Of a DNA stretch of 64,000 nucleotides, positions 1 through 7,361 are shown piece by piece (positions within the stretch are counted from its first letter, which is position 1; each line of letters begins with the position of its first letter). The stretch lies in the NCBI RefSeq assembly GCF_000383595.1, contig NZ_KB911581.1, positions 3,912,265-3,976,264 on the forward strand, given 5' to 3'. Source of the stretch: Streptomyces bottropensis ATCC 25435. Its GTDB lineage: Bacteria; Actinomycetota; Actinomycetes; Streptomycetales; Streptomycetaceae. The notes below the pieces were generated by a model. It was not told the DNA's origin, ran no database searches, and saw only the letters and a program-made list of their open reading frames with translations. Made by a program: the position numbers and the translations under genes.

Positions 1-507
1 CGCCATCGTCGCCGCCGTCCAATGCGCGTTCAGCCCGCTGGGGTTGGGCAGCACCCACACGCGCGAGGTCCCGATCGTCCGCTCCTGCGGGCCGACGGCG
101 GCCTTGCGGTCGCCGAAGGCGGCCCGGTAGGCGCTCACCCCGACCACCGCGAGCCAGCGCGGCCGGAGCCGTTCCACCTTGGCGGTCAGCAGACGCCCGC
201 CCTCGACGTACTCCTGCGCCGTCAGCTCGTCGGCGCGTGCCGTCGCCCGCGCGACGACGTTGGTGATGCCGAGCCCGTACGACGGCAGTTCGCCCTGCTC
301 GGACGGCTTCAGGAGGCGGGGCGTGAAGCCGGACAGATGCAGTACGGGCCAGAAACGGTTGCCGGGGCGGGCGAAGTGATGGCCCGAAGCGGCCGTCATC
401 AGCCCCGGGTTGATGCCGCAGAAAAGGACCCGGAGGCCGTCCGCGGTGACATCCGGCACCAACCGGTCGCGGGCGGCCTCCAGTTCGGCCTGGGTGTAGC
501 GGGTCAG
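1..507 (-). CDS. mug: G/U mismatch-specific DNA glycosylase (Mug), C-terminus cut by window edge
   Basis: Minus-strand reading frame running off the left edge. The visible part carries the uracil-DNA glycosylase superfamily motif GINPGL near its N-terminus, then GHHFARPGNRFWP, and NPSGLN close to the edge; these fit the Mug/TDG family, which removes uracil or thymine mispaired with guanine. Only about 168 residues are present and the last few dozen are missing. There is no ATG or GTG in frame near the beginning. The best candidate is a CTG at 507 that overlaps the purB stop (CTGA), with a GGGGG stretch about 8 nt before it, suggesting coupling to purB. The family call is strong and the exact start is uncertain. 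Confidence 0.82.
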   Translation of the reverse strand, partial: MTRYTQAELEAARDRLVPDVTADGLRVLFCGINPGLMTAASGHHFARPGNRFWPVLHLSGFTPRLLKPSEQGELPSYGLGITNVVARATARADELTAQEYVEGGRLLTAKVERLRPRWLAVVGVSAYRAAFGDRKAAVGPQERTIGTSRVWVLPNPSGLNAHWTAATMA

Positions 508-1946
508 AGGATCGCCCCCGGCGTGTAACCGGCGGCCTCCGGACGCTGCTTCACGATCTCCTCGATACGGCCGACGACGACGGCGACCTGGTCGGCGGCG
601 GCGCCCGTGAAGGAGAGCTTGTCGGCCATGAGCGCGTCCAGTTGGGCACGGTCCAGCGGGATGCGGTCGTCGGCGGCGAGCTTGTCGAGGAGTTCGTTGC
701 GCTCGGCACCCTGCTCGCGCATGGCGAGCGCGGAGGCGACGGCGTTCTCCTTGATGGCCTCGTGCGCGACCTCGCGGCCGACACCCGCGCGCACCGCGCC
801 CATCAGCACCTTGGTCGTGGCGAGGAAGGGCAGGTAGCGGTCCAGCTCACGGGCGACGACGGCCGGGAAGGCGCCGAACTCGTCGAGGACGGTCAGGAAC
901 GTCTCCAGCAGGCCGTCCAGCGCGAAGAAGGCGTCCGGCAGCGCGACCCGGCGGACCACCGAGCAGGACACGTCGCCCTCGTTCCACTGGTCGCCCGCCA
1001 GCTCGCCGGTCATCGAGGCGTAGCCGCGCAGGATGACCATGAGGCCGTTGACGCGCTCGCAGGAGCGGGTGTTCATCTTGTGCGGCATGGCGGAGGAGCC
1101 GACCTGGCCCGGCTTGAAGCCCTCGGTCACCAGCTCGTGCCCGGCCATCAGCCGGATCGTCTTCGCCAGCGAGGACGGCGCCGCCGCCACCTGCACCAGC
1201 GCGGTCACCACGTCGTAGTCCAGCGAGCGCGGGTAGACCTGGCCGACCGAGGTGAACGCCTGTGCGAAGCCGAGGTGCCCGGCGATCCGGTCCTCCAGCT
1301 CCGCCAGCTTGGCCGCGTCGCCGCCCAGCAGGTCCAGCATGTCCTGGGCCGTGCCCACCGGGCCCTTGATGCCGCGCAGCGGGTAGCGGCCGAGCAGCTC
1401 CTCGACCCGGCCGTACGCCACGAGCAGCTCGTCGGCGGCGGTCGCGAACCGCTTGCCGAGGGTGGTGGCCTGCGCGGCCACGTTGTGCGAGCGGCCGGCC
1501 ATGACCAGCTCGCCGTACTCACCGGCCAGCTTGCCGAGCCGGGCCAGCACGGCCACCGTACGGTCGCGCACCAGCTCCAGGGAGAGCCGGATCTGCAGCT
1601 GCTCGACGTTCTCGGTGAGGTCGCGGGAGGTCATGCCCTTGTGGACGTGCTCGTGCCCGGCGAGGTCGTTGAACTCCTCGATCCGCGCCTTCACGTCGTG
1701 CCGCGTGACCTTCTCGCGCTCCGCGACGGAGGCCAGGTCGACGGTGTCGAGAACCCGCTCGTAGTCGGCGAGGGCCGCCTCCGGCACCTCGATACCGAGG
1801 TCCTTCTGCGCCCGGAGCACGGCCAGCCAGAGCTGCCGCTCGAGCCTCACCTTCTGCTCGGGCGACCAGAGCGTGGCGAGCTCGGCGGAGGCGTAGCGTC
1901 CGGCGAGGACGTTGGGGATGCGGGGCTTGGCTGGCGCGGAAGTCAC
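504..1946 (-). CDS. purB: Adenylosuccinate lyase
   Basis: 480-residue enzyme of purine synthesis that releases fumarate from SAICAR and from adenylosuccinate. The fumarase/aspartase-superfamily signature SSAMPHKMN is intact and length matches actinobacterial PurB. The start is GTG at 1946; there is no Shine-Dalgarno before it, but TAGAAT lies 8 nt upstream, so a leaderless transcript is likely. The stop overlaps the presumed start of mug, so the two are probably co-transcribed. Confidence in function is high. Confidence 0.96.
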   Translation of the reverse strand: MTSAPAKPRIPNVLAGRYASAELATLWSPEQKVRLERQLWLAVLRAQKDLGIEVPEAALADYERVLDTVDLASVAEREKVTRHDVKARIEEFNDLAGHEHVHKGMTSRDLTENVEQLQIRLSLELVRDRTVAVLARLGKLAGEYGELVMAGRSHNVAAQATTLGKRFATAADELLVAYGRVEELLGRYPLRGIKGPVGTAQDMLDLLGGDAAKLAELEDRIAGHLGFAQAFTSVGQVYPRSLDYDVVTALVQVAAAPSSLAKTIRLMAGHELVTEGFKPGQVGSSAMPHKMNTRSCERVNGLMVILRGYASMTGELAGDQWNEGDVSCSVVRRVALPDAFFALDGLLETFLTVLDEFGAFPAVVARELDRYLPFLATTKVLMGAVRAGVGREVAHEAIKENAVASALAMREQGAERNELLDKLAADDRIPLDRAQLDALMADKLSFTGAAADQVAVVVGRIEEIVKQRPEAAGYTPGAIL

Positions 1947-1960
1947 GTGTACGGATTCTA
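1947..1960 (-). promoter_or_regulatory. Candidate -10 element and leaderless start of purB
   Basis: On the minus strand the hexamer TAGAAT (1960 down to 1955) lies 8 nt before the GTG start of purB. This distance puts transcription initiation at or next to the first codon. No convincing -35 is seen. Inference from spacing only. Confidence 0.45.
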
Positions 1961-2073
1961 CTGGCGATTCGTGCAGGTGGGCGCCGAGGGTCTCTTCGGA
2001 GGAACCTACGAAGCCCGGCCGCGGCGGTCGGGGGCCGCGGCCGCCCGCGTCGGCGCCCGCGGCTTCCGCCGCC

Positions 2074-2412
2074 TCACAGCCCGTCCGCGATCTCCGCCAG
2101 CACGTCCCCGTGGCAGGGCTCGGGCGCGCACCAGCATGCCAGTGTCTTGCCGCGCAGCGCCGGTACGAGGGCCATCAGCTCGGGGTCGGACGTCAGGTAC
2201 TCCCGGTACTTGGCCATCACCTCGGCCCGGGTCCCGTCGCGCTTCTTCTTCTCGGTGTCGTACTGGAACGGGTTGAACAGCGGATGCCGCGGCAGGTCCC
2301 AGTGGCCCATGGTCCAGCGGCGGCCGATGTACACCAGGTCGCTGGGGGCGAATTCCAGCCGGGGGCCGAAGTCGCGGATACGGCCCTTGAGGTTGATCAC
2401 GGTCGTGGCCAC
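2074..2412 (-). CDS. DUF4326 domain protein
   Basis: 112-residue cytoplasmic protein matching the DUF4326 pattern as I know it: an N-terminal segment with YIGRRW, a central basic segment (EKKKRDG), and a C-terminal CWCAPEPCHGDVLAEI motif with two close cysteines and a histidine. The Cys/His pattern resembles a metal site but no reaction is known to me. It stands alone, 25 bp downstream of the GDSL hydrolase gene on the same strand, so the two may share a transcript. The ATG at 2412 gives the normal family length. Family call fairly sure, function unknown. Confidence 0.8.
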   Translation of the reverse strand: MATTVINLKGRIRDFGPRLEFAPSDLVYIGRRWTMGHWDLPRHPLFNPFQYDTEKKKRDGTRAEVMAKYREYLTSDPELMALVPALRGKTLACWCAPEPCHGDVLAEIADGL

Positions 2413-2437
2413 ACGCGCCTCCCGGTACGGCGGCTCC

Positions 2438-3220
2438 CTACGCTAGCGGCCCCTCGTAGGGCAGCAACTCGGGCCTCTTCGCCGGCATGCCGTCGCCCGA
2501 GGAGCGGCCGGTGAGACGGCGGACGATCCACGGCGCGAGGTACTGGCGGGCGAACCGCGCGTGGGCCACCTGGCGGGCGGCCCATCCGGGCGGGGACGTC
2601 AGGGGGATCGGCGTCCGCCACTCCGGGTCCTCGGCCTCGTAGCCGAGCGTCTGCCAGACCGCCTCGGCGACCCGGCGGTGTCCGTCGGGCGTCAGGTGCA
2701 GCCGGTCCACGTCCCACATACGGGGGTCGGCGAGGGAGGGTGCGCCGTACAGGTCGACGACGAGGGCGCCGTGCCGGGCGGCCAGCCCGTCGACGCAGGC
2801 GAACAGTTCCTCCATGCGCGGCCGGAACCGTTCCAGGACGGGGCCCTGGCGGCCCGGGCTGCGCATCAGGACGAGCTGCTTGCAGGAGGGGGCGAGGCGC
2901 TCCACGGCCTCCTCCAGCAGGGCCCGCACCCGGCCCATGTCGCACTTGGGCCGGAGCGTGTCGTTCAGGCCGCCGACCAGCGTGATCACGTCCGGCTCCA
3001 TCGCGGCGGCGACGTCCACCTGCTCGGCGACGATCTGGCCGATCAGCTTTCCGCGCACCGCGAGGTTGGCGTACCGGAAACCGGGCGTGCGAGCGGCCAT
3101 CCGGCCGGCGAGGAGGTCCGCCCAGCCCCGGTAGGAACCGTCGGGGAGGAGGTCGGACATCCCCTCGGTGAAGGAGTCGCCGACCGTGACAAGGCTGGAG
3201 TACGTGGGATTCGTCTGCAT
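2438..3220 (-). CDS. SGNH/GDSL-family hydrolase
   Basis: 260-residue esterase-type protein. Block I is GDSFTEG near residue 14 (nucleophile Ser), block III is GGLNDTL, and block V is DRLHLTPDGHRR with the catalytic Asp and His, so all SGNH blocks are present. There is no signal peptide, which indicates a cytoplasmic enzyme; the substrate cannot be told from sequence. Starts with ATG at 3220. It is followed closely by the DUF4326 gene. Many Streptomyces SGNH hydrolases of this length are intracellular and uncharacterised. Confidence 0.88.
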   Translation of the reverse strand: MQTNPTYSSLVTVGDSFTEGMSDLLPDGSYRGWADLLAGRMAARTPGFRYANLAVRGKLIGQIVAEQVDVAAAMEPDVITLVGGLNDTLRPKCDMGRVRALLEEAVERLAPSCKQLVLMRSPGRQGPVLERFRPRMEELFACVDGLAARHGALVVDLYGAPSLADPRMWDVDRLHLTPDGHRRVAEAVWQTLGYEAEDPEWRTPIPLTSPPGWAARQVAHARFARQYLAPWIVRRLTGRSSGDGMPAKRPELLPYEGPLA

Positions 3221-3284
3221 GGCGTGAACGATGCTAACGCGTTCACATACCCGGCGGTCGGTCGGCTCCCTCCGCCGACGAACC

Positions 3285-4301
3285 TCACACGGCCGGCTGC
3301 CCGAACAGCTCCCGCAGCACGTCCTCCATGGTCACGATCCCCGCGAGCCGGCCGTCCGCCCCCAGCACGGCCGCCAGGTGCGTCCGGCTGCGGCGCATCG
3401 CCGTGAGCACGTCGTCCAGCGGTGTCGTCTCCCGGACCCGGGCGATGGACCGCATGTCCCGCACGGAGAACGGCACGTCGCGCGGGGTCGCGTCGAGCGC
3501 GTCCTTCACATGGAGATAGCCCACGATCCGGCGCCCCTCGTCGACCACCGGGAAGCGGGAGAACCCGGACTCGGCCGACAGCCGCTCCAGCTCCTCCGGG
3601 GTGACCCCCATGCCCGCGTACACGACTCGCTCCAGCGGGAGCACGACGTCGCGCACCGGGCGCCGGCCCAGTTCCAGCGCGTCCCGCAGCCGCTCCTGCG
3701 CGCGGTCGTCGATCAGCCCCGCCTCGCTGGAGTCCCGGACCAGGCGGGCGAGTTCGGTGTCCGAGAAGGTCGCCGTCACCTCGTCCTTCGTCTCGACCCG
3801 CATGAGCTTGAGCAGGGTGTTCGCGAAGGCGTTGACCGTGAAGATCACCGGGCGCAGCGCCCGCGACAGCGTCACCAGCGGCGGGCCGAGCAGCAGGGCG
3901 CTGCGCACCGGCTCGGCCAGGGCGATGTTCTTCGGGACCATCTCGCCGAGCAGCATGTGCAGATACGTGGCGAGCGTCAGGGCGATCACGAAGGAGATCA
4001 CGTGGCCCGCGCCCTCCGGCACGCCCACGGCGTGGAACAGCGGCTCCAGCAGGTGCGCGATCGCGGGCTCCGCGACCACACCGAGCACCAGGGTGCACAG
4101 CGTGATGCCGAGCTGCGCGGCCGCCATCAGCGCGGACACGTGCTGCAGACCCCACAGCACGCTGTGCGCCCGCCGGTCGCCCTGTTCGGCGTACGGCTCG
4201 ATCTGGCTGCGGCGGACCGAGATCAGGGCGAACTCGGCGCCCACGAAGAAGGCGTTGACGACCAGCGTCGCGAAACCGATCAGCAGCTGGACGGCGGTCA
4301 T
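3285..4301 (-). CDS. CNNM/CBS membrane protein (hemolysin-like), shorter paralogue
   Basis: 338 residues. The N-terminal half is a CNNM (DUF21) domain with about four hydrophobic segments, containing AEFALISVRR and the conserved GEMVPKNIALAEP. A CBS pair follows (VVLPLERVVYAG; GFSRFPVVDEG; HLAAVLGADG; GIVTMEDVLRELFG). It ends after the CBS pair and lacks the C-terminal CorC_HlyC domain of its neighbour. Relatives (CorC/CNNM) act in Mg2+/Co2+ export; the name hemolysin is historical. The ATG overlaps the stop of the longer paralogue (ATGA at 4298-4301), so the two are translationally coupled and may form a heteromer. Confidence 0.88.
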   Translation of the reverse strand: MTAVQLLIGFATLVVNAFFVGAEFALISVRRSQIEPYAEQGDRRAHSVLWGLQHVSALMAAAQLGITLCTLVLGVVAEPAIAHLLEPLFHAVGVPEGAGHVISFVIALTLATYLHMLLGEMVPKNIALAEPVRSALLLGPPLVTLSRALRPVIFTVNAFANTLLKLMRVETKDEVTATFSDTELARLVRDSSEAGLIDDRAQERLRDALELGRRPVRDVVLPLERVVYAGMGVTPEELERLSAESGFSRFPVVDEGRRIVGYLHVKDALDATPRDVPFSVRDMRSIARVRETTPLDDVLTAMRRSRTHLAAVLGADGRLAGIVTMEDVLRELFGQPAV

Positions 4302-5635
4302 CGTGTCTCCTCCTCATGTTCCTCGGCGGACGGGACCGGCGCGTGCAGCAGCACCCGCGCGGCCCGGCGGCCGGCGGCGTCCACCACGTCGAGCCGCCAG
4401 CCGACGACCTCGACGGTGTCGCCGACGGCCGGGATACGGCCCAGCTCGGTGGCGACGAGGCCCGCGAGCGTCTCGTAGGGGCCCTCCGGCGCGCGCAGGC
4501 CCACCCGGGCCAGCTGGTCGGTACGGGCCGAGCCGTCGGCCGAGTACAGCTCGCGGCCGTGCTCGTCGGTGCCGACGGGGGCCAGATCGGGTGTCTCGTG
4601 CGGGTCGTGCTCGTCCCGCACCTCGCCGACGACCTCCTCGACGATGTCCTCCAGGGTCACCACGCCGGCGGTGCCGCCGTACTCGTCGATGACGACGGCC
4701 ATCGTGCGCTTGCCCGAGAGCCGGTCCAGCACCCGGTCCACGGTGAGGGACTCGGGGACGAGCAGTGGCTCGCGCAGCAGCTCCGCGACGGAGGTGCGCA
4801 GCCGGCGCTCGGCGGGCACGGCGAGCACGTCCTTGATGTGCACGGTGCCGACGACCGAGTCGAGGCTGCTGCGGTAGACGGGGAAGCGGGACAGGCCGGT
4901 GGCCCGGGTCGCGTTCGCCACGTCCTCGCAGGTCGCCTGGGCGTCCAGGGCGATGACCTGGACGCGCGGGGTCATCACGTTCTCCGCGGTGAGATCGGCG
5001 AGGTTCAACGTCCGTACGAACAGCTCGGCGGTGTCCGCCTCCAGGGCGCCCTCCTTGGCGGAGTGCCGGGCGAGGGCCGCCAGCTCCTGGGGGCCGCGCG
5101 CGGAGGCCAGCTCCTCGGCGGGCTCGATGCCGAAGAGGCGTACGAGACGGTTGGCGGTGCTGTTGAGGTGGGTGATGAACGGGCGGAACGCGGCGCTGAA
5201 CCAGCGCTGCGGGTTCGCCACCTTCTTCGCCACCGGCAGCGGCGCGGAGATCGCCCAGTTCTTGGGCACCAGCTCGCCGACGACCATCAGCACGACGGTC
5301 GACAGGGCCGTACCGATCACCAGCGCCACCGAACTCGACGCGGACGCGGGAACCCCGGCCGCCTCCAGCGGCCCCGCGATCAGCTTGGCGATGGACGGCT
5401 CGGCGAGCATGCCGACCACCAGGTTGGTGACGGTGATGCCGAGCTGCGCGCCGGAGAGCTGGAACGTCAGGTTCCGTACGGCCTTGAGGGCGCCGGCGGC
5501 GCCCCGCTCGCCGCGCTCCACGGCCCGCTCCAGCCGGCCGCGGTCGACCGTGGTCAGCGAGAACTCGGCGGCGACGAAGGCACCACAGATCAGCGAGAGC
5601 AGCACCGCCACCAGAAGGAGGAGCACTTCGGTCAT
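4298..5635 (-). CDS. CNNM/CBS/CorC-HlyC membrane protein (hemolysin-like), longer paralogue
   Basis: 445 residues: a CNNM domain (AAEFSLTTVDRGR, GELVPKNWAIS), a CBS pair (VMTPRVQVIALD; GLSRFPVYRSS; TMAVVIDEYGGTAGVVTLEDIVEE), then a CorC_HlyC domain that includes TLAGLVATELGRIPAVGD. The domain order is that of actinobacterial membrane proteins related to CorC/MpfA magnesium exporters. It is first in the two-gene operon; the shorter paralogue starts inside its stop codon. About 200 bp of upstream sequence separates it from the divergent-side GNAT gene and holds the likely promoter. Confidence 0.9.
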   Translation of the reverse strand: MTEVLLLLVAVLLSLICGAFVAAEFSLTTVDRGRLERAVERGERGAAGALKAVRNLTFQLSGAQLGITVTNLVVGMLAEPSIAKLIAGPLEAAGVPASASSSVALVIGTALSTVVLMVVGELVPKNWAISAPLPVAKKVANPQRWFSAAFRPFITHLNSTANRLVRLFGIEPAEELASARGPQELAALARHSAKEGALEADTAELFVRTLNLADLTAENVMTPRVQVIALDAQATCEDVANATRATGLSRFPVYRSSLDSVVGTVHIKDVLAVPAERRLRTSVAELLREPLLVPESLTVDRVLDRLSGKRTMAVVIDEYGGTAGVVTLEDIVEEVVGEVRDEHDPHETPDLAPVGTDEHGRELYSADGSARTDQLARVGLRAPEGPYETLAGLVATELGRIPAVGDTVEVVGWRLDVVDAAGRRAARVLLHAPVPSAEEHEEETR

Positions 5636-5755
5636 CGGGTCACCTCCGTCCCATGATCGGGCAGGTGCGGGAGGATCGCGCGGTGTCGTGCACCGGCTCG
5701 GGCACGGGAGGTACCCGGCCGCGTACTGGGAGGCTCGCCCATGGGCGGACGCTCA

Positions 5756-5775
5756 CAACCTTTCCGTAGAGGTTG
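5756..5775. promoter_or_regulatory. Inverted repeat upstream of the CNNM operon
   Basis: CAACCT, 8-nt spacer, AGGTTG: a perfect 6-8-6 dyad in the 203-bp gap between the CNNM operon start (5635) and the GNAT gene end (5839). It could be an operator or a short hairpin. No regulator is identified. Confidence 0.3.
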
Positions 5776-5838
5776 ACTGGTCCCCTCATGGTAAAGGACC
5801 GGCAAAGTGCCTCCCGCCGCCTCGGTGCGCGCCCGGCA

Positions 5839-6264
5839 TCAGCTCCCGAGCGGTTTCACCCACCGCCGCCATTTCTCCTCCGGCGCGTACCCGGCGGCCC
5901 GCCACGCATGCTGGGCCGACTCGTTGCGGACGAGCACCATCGCGTCACCGCGCCGCCCACCGAGCCGGACGAACCGCTCCTCGGCCGAGGCGAGCAGGGC
6001 CGAGCCGATGCCCTTCCGCCGTCGCTCCGGGTGCACCGCGAGCCGGTACAGATGGCACCGCCAGCCGTCGAACCCGGCGACGACCGTGCCCACGAGATCC
6101 CCGTCCAGCTCGGCCAGGATCAGTGCCTCGGGGTCACGGTCCACCAGCCGCTCGACCCCTTCGCGGTCGTCGCTGATGCTCGTGCCCTCTGCGGCCACCT
6201 TCCAGAAGGCGAGGACGGCGTCGAGGTCGTCGGGCGTCGCGGCACGTATGCGCAGGTCGGTCAT
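5839..6264 (-). CDS. GNAT-family N-acetyltransferase
   Basis: 141 residues, a single GNAT fold. The acetyl-CoA binding motif A reads VHPERRRKGIGSALLAS near the middle, preceded by the beta-strand LILAELDGDLVGTVV; the C-terminal part has HAWRAAGYAPEE. Substrate unknown. Stands alone on the minus strand between the CNNM operon and the F420 oxidoreductase gene. Confidence 0.88.
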   Translation of the reverse strand: MTDLRIRAATPDDLDAVLAFWKVAAEGTSISDDREGVERLVDRDPEALILAELDGDLVGTVVAGFDGWRCHLYRLAVHPERRRKGIGSALLASAEERFVRLGGRRGDAMVLVRNESAQHAWRAAGYAPEEKWRRWVKPLGS

Positions 6265-6388
6265 GACGCGATCCCATCACGGGGGTCGACGGGGGGCCGG
6301 GAATTCCAGAATCCGGACGGGGCCGCGGGCCGGCGCGCCCCGCATCGGCTCCGGCGCGCCGCGCATCCCGCCCCGTCCGCCCGCCCCC

Positions 6389-7270
6389 TCACCGGCCGTG
6401 CAGTGCCTCCACGACCTTCGCGAAGGACTCCATGTTCGGCTCCAGGACGGTCAGGTACGAGAAGCCGTAGCGCTCCCGCTGGGCCAGTACCTGGTCGACG
6501 ATCTCGGCCAGGGTTCCCACGAGGACCAGCGGGAGCCGGAGGGCCTGGTCCTCGGTCAGGTTCGGAAAGTGGCTGAGCCACGGCTGTACGGCGGCGGCGC
6601 GGTCCTCGGTGAGTTCGACGATCTGGATCAGCAGGTTCAGCTCGGCGGGTTCCTTCCGCCCGGCGGCGAACTCCTGGTACCGGCCGACCCGTTCGTCGAG
6701 TTCCTCGGCGGTCAGCGGTTCCAGTTTGCCGTTCTCCACCGTCCGGGCGCCCGTGAACGCCGCGATGTCCGCGTGCTCGGCGGTGAGCCGCAGCACGCGG
6801 TCACCATTGGCGCCGACGAGCAGCGGCACCCGGGGCCGCTGCACCGGCCGCGGCTCGTGCTCCTCGGAGCCGAGAAGCCGGTCCAACTCCTGGACCGTGC
6901 GCAGTAGATGGTCGACCCGCTCGCCCGCCGACCCCCACGGCAGCCCCGCCTTCTCGTGCTCGGCCGGTACGTACCCGGTGCCGAGCCCCAGCTCCAGACG
7001 CCCGCCGGTCAGCGCGTCCGTGGTGGCGACCTCACGCGCCAGCAGGGCCGGGTTCCAGAAGCCCGCGTTCAGCACGAACGTGCCGAGTCGTGGCCGAACG
7101 GTCGCCTCGGCCGCCGCGACCAGGGACGGGAACGGGGCCGGCATGCCCAGATGGTCCGGGACCAGGATCACGTCGTAGCCCAGCTGCTCGGCGCGGCGGC
7201 ACTTCGCGCGCCACTCCGCAGCCGACATGGGGCTGAGTAAGTTGACTCCGAAGCGGAACGGGCGCGGCAT
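6389..7270 (-). CDS. Luciferase-like (LLM) F420-dependent oxidoreductase
   Basis: 293-residue bacterial luciferase-like monooxygenase fold. Typical features are FGVNLL at the N-terminus, DVILVPDHLGMP, LGTFVLN, and the ATTDALTGGRLELGLGTGY motif found in F420-using members. It most resembles the TIGR03621-type family of probable F420-dependent LLM enzymes. Substrate unknown. The ATG at 7270 gives standard length; no partner gene lies next to it. Confidence 0.87.
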   Translation of the reverse strand: MPRPFRFGVNLLSPMSAAEWRAKCRRAEQLGYDVILVPDHLGMPAPFPSLVAAAEATVRPRLGTFVLNAGFWNPALLAREVATTDALTGGRLELGLGTGYVPAEHEKAGLPWGSAGERVDHLLRTVQELDRLLGSEEHEPRPVQRPRVPLLVGANGDRVLRLTAEHADIAAFTGARTVENGKLEPLTAEELDERVGRYQEFAAGRKEPAELNLLIQIVELTEDRAAAVQPWLSHFPNLTEDQALRLPLVLVGTLAEIVDQVLAQRERYGFSYLTVLEPNMESFAKVVEALHGR

Positions 7271-7361
7271 GAACTCTCCTCACACATCAGGGATTCGAGG
7301 CAGGCATGCCGGTGAGTACATCACCGGTGCGGGCATGCCGCCAGCACACGTGCGCGCACGC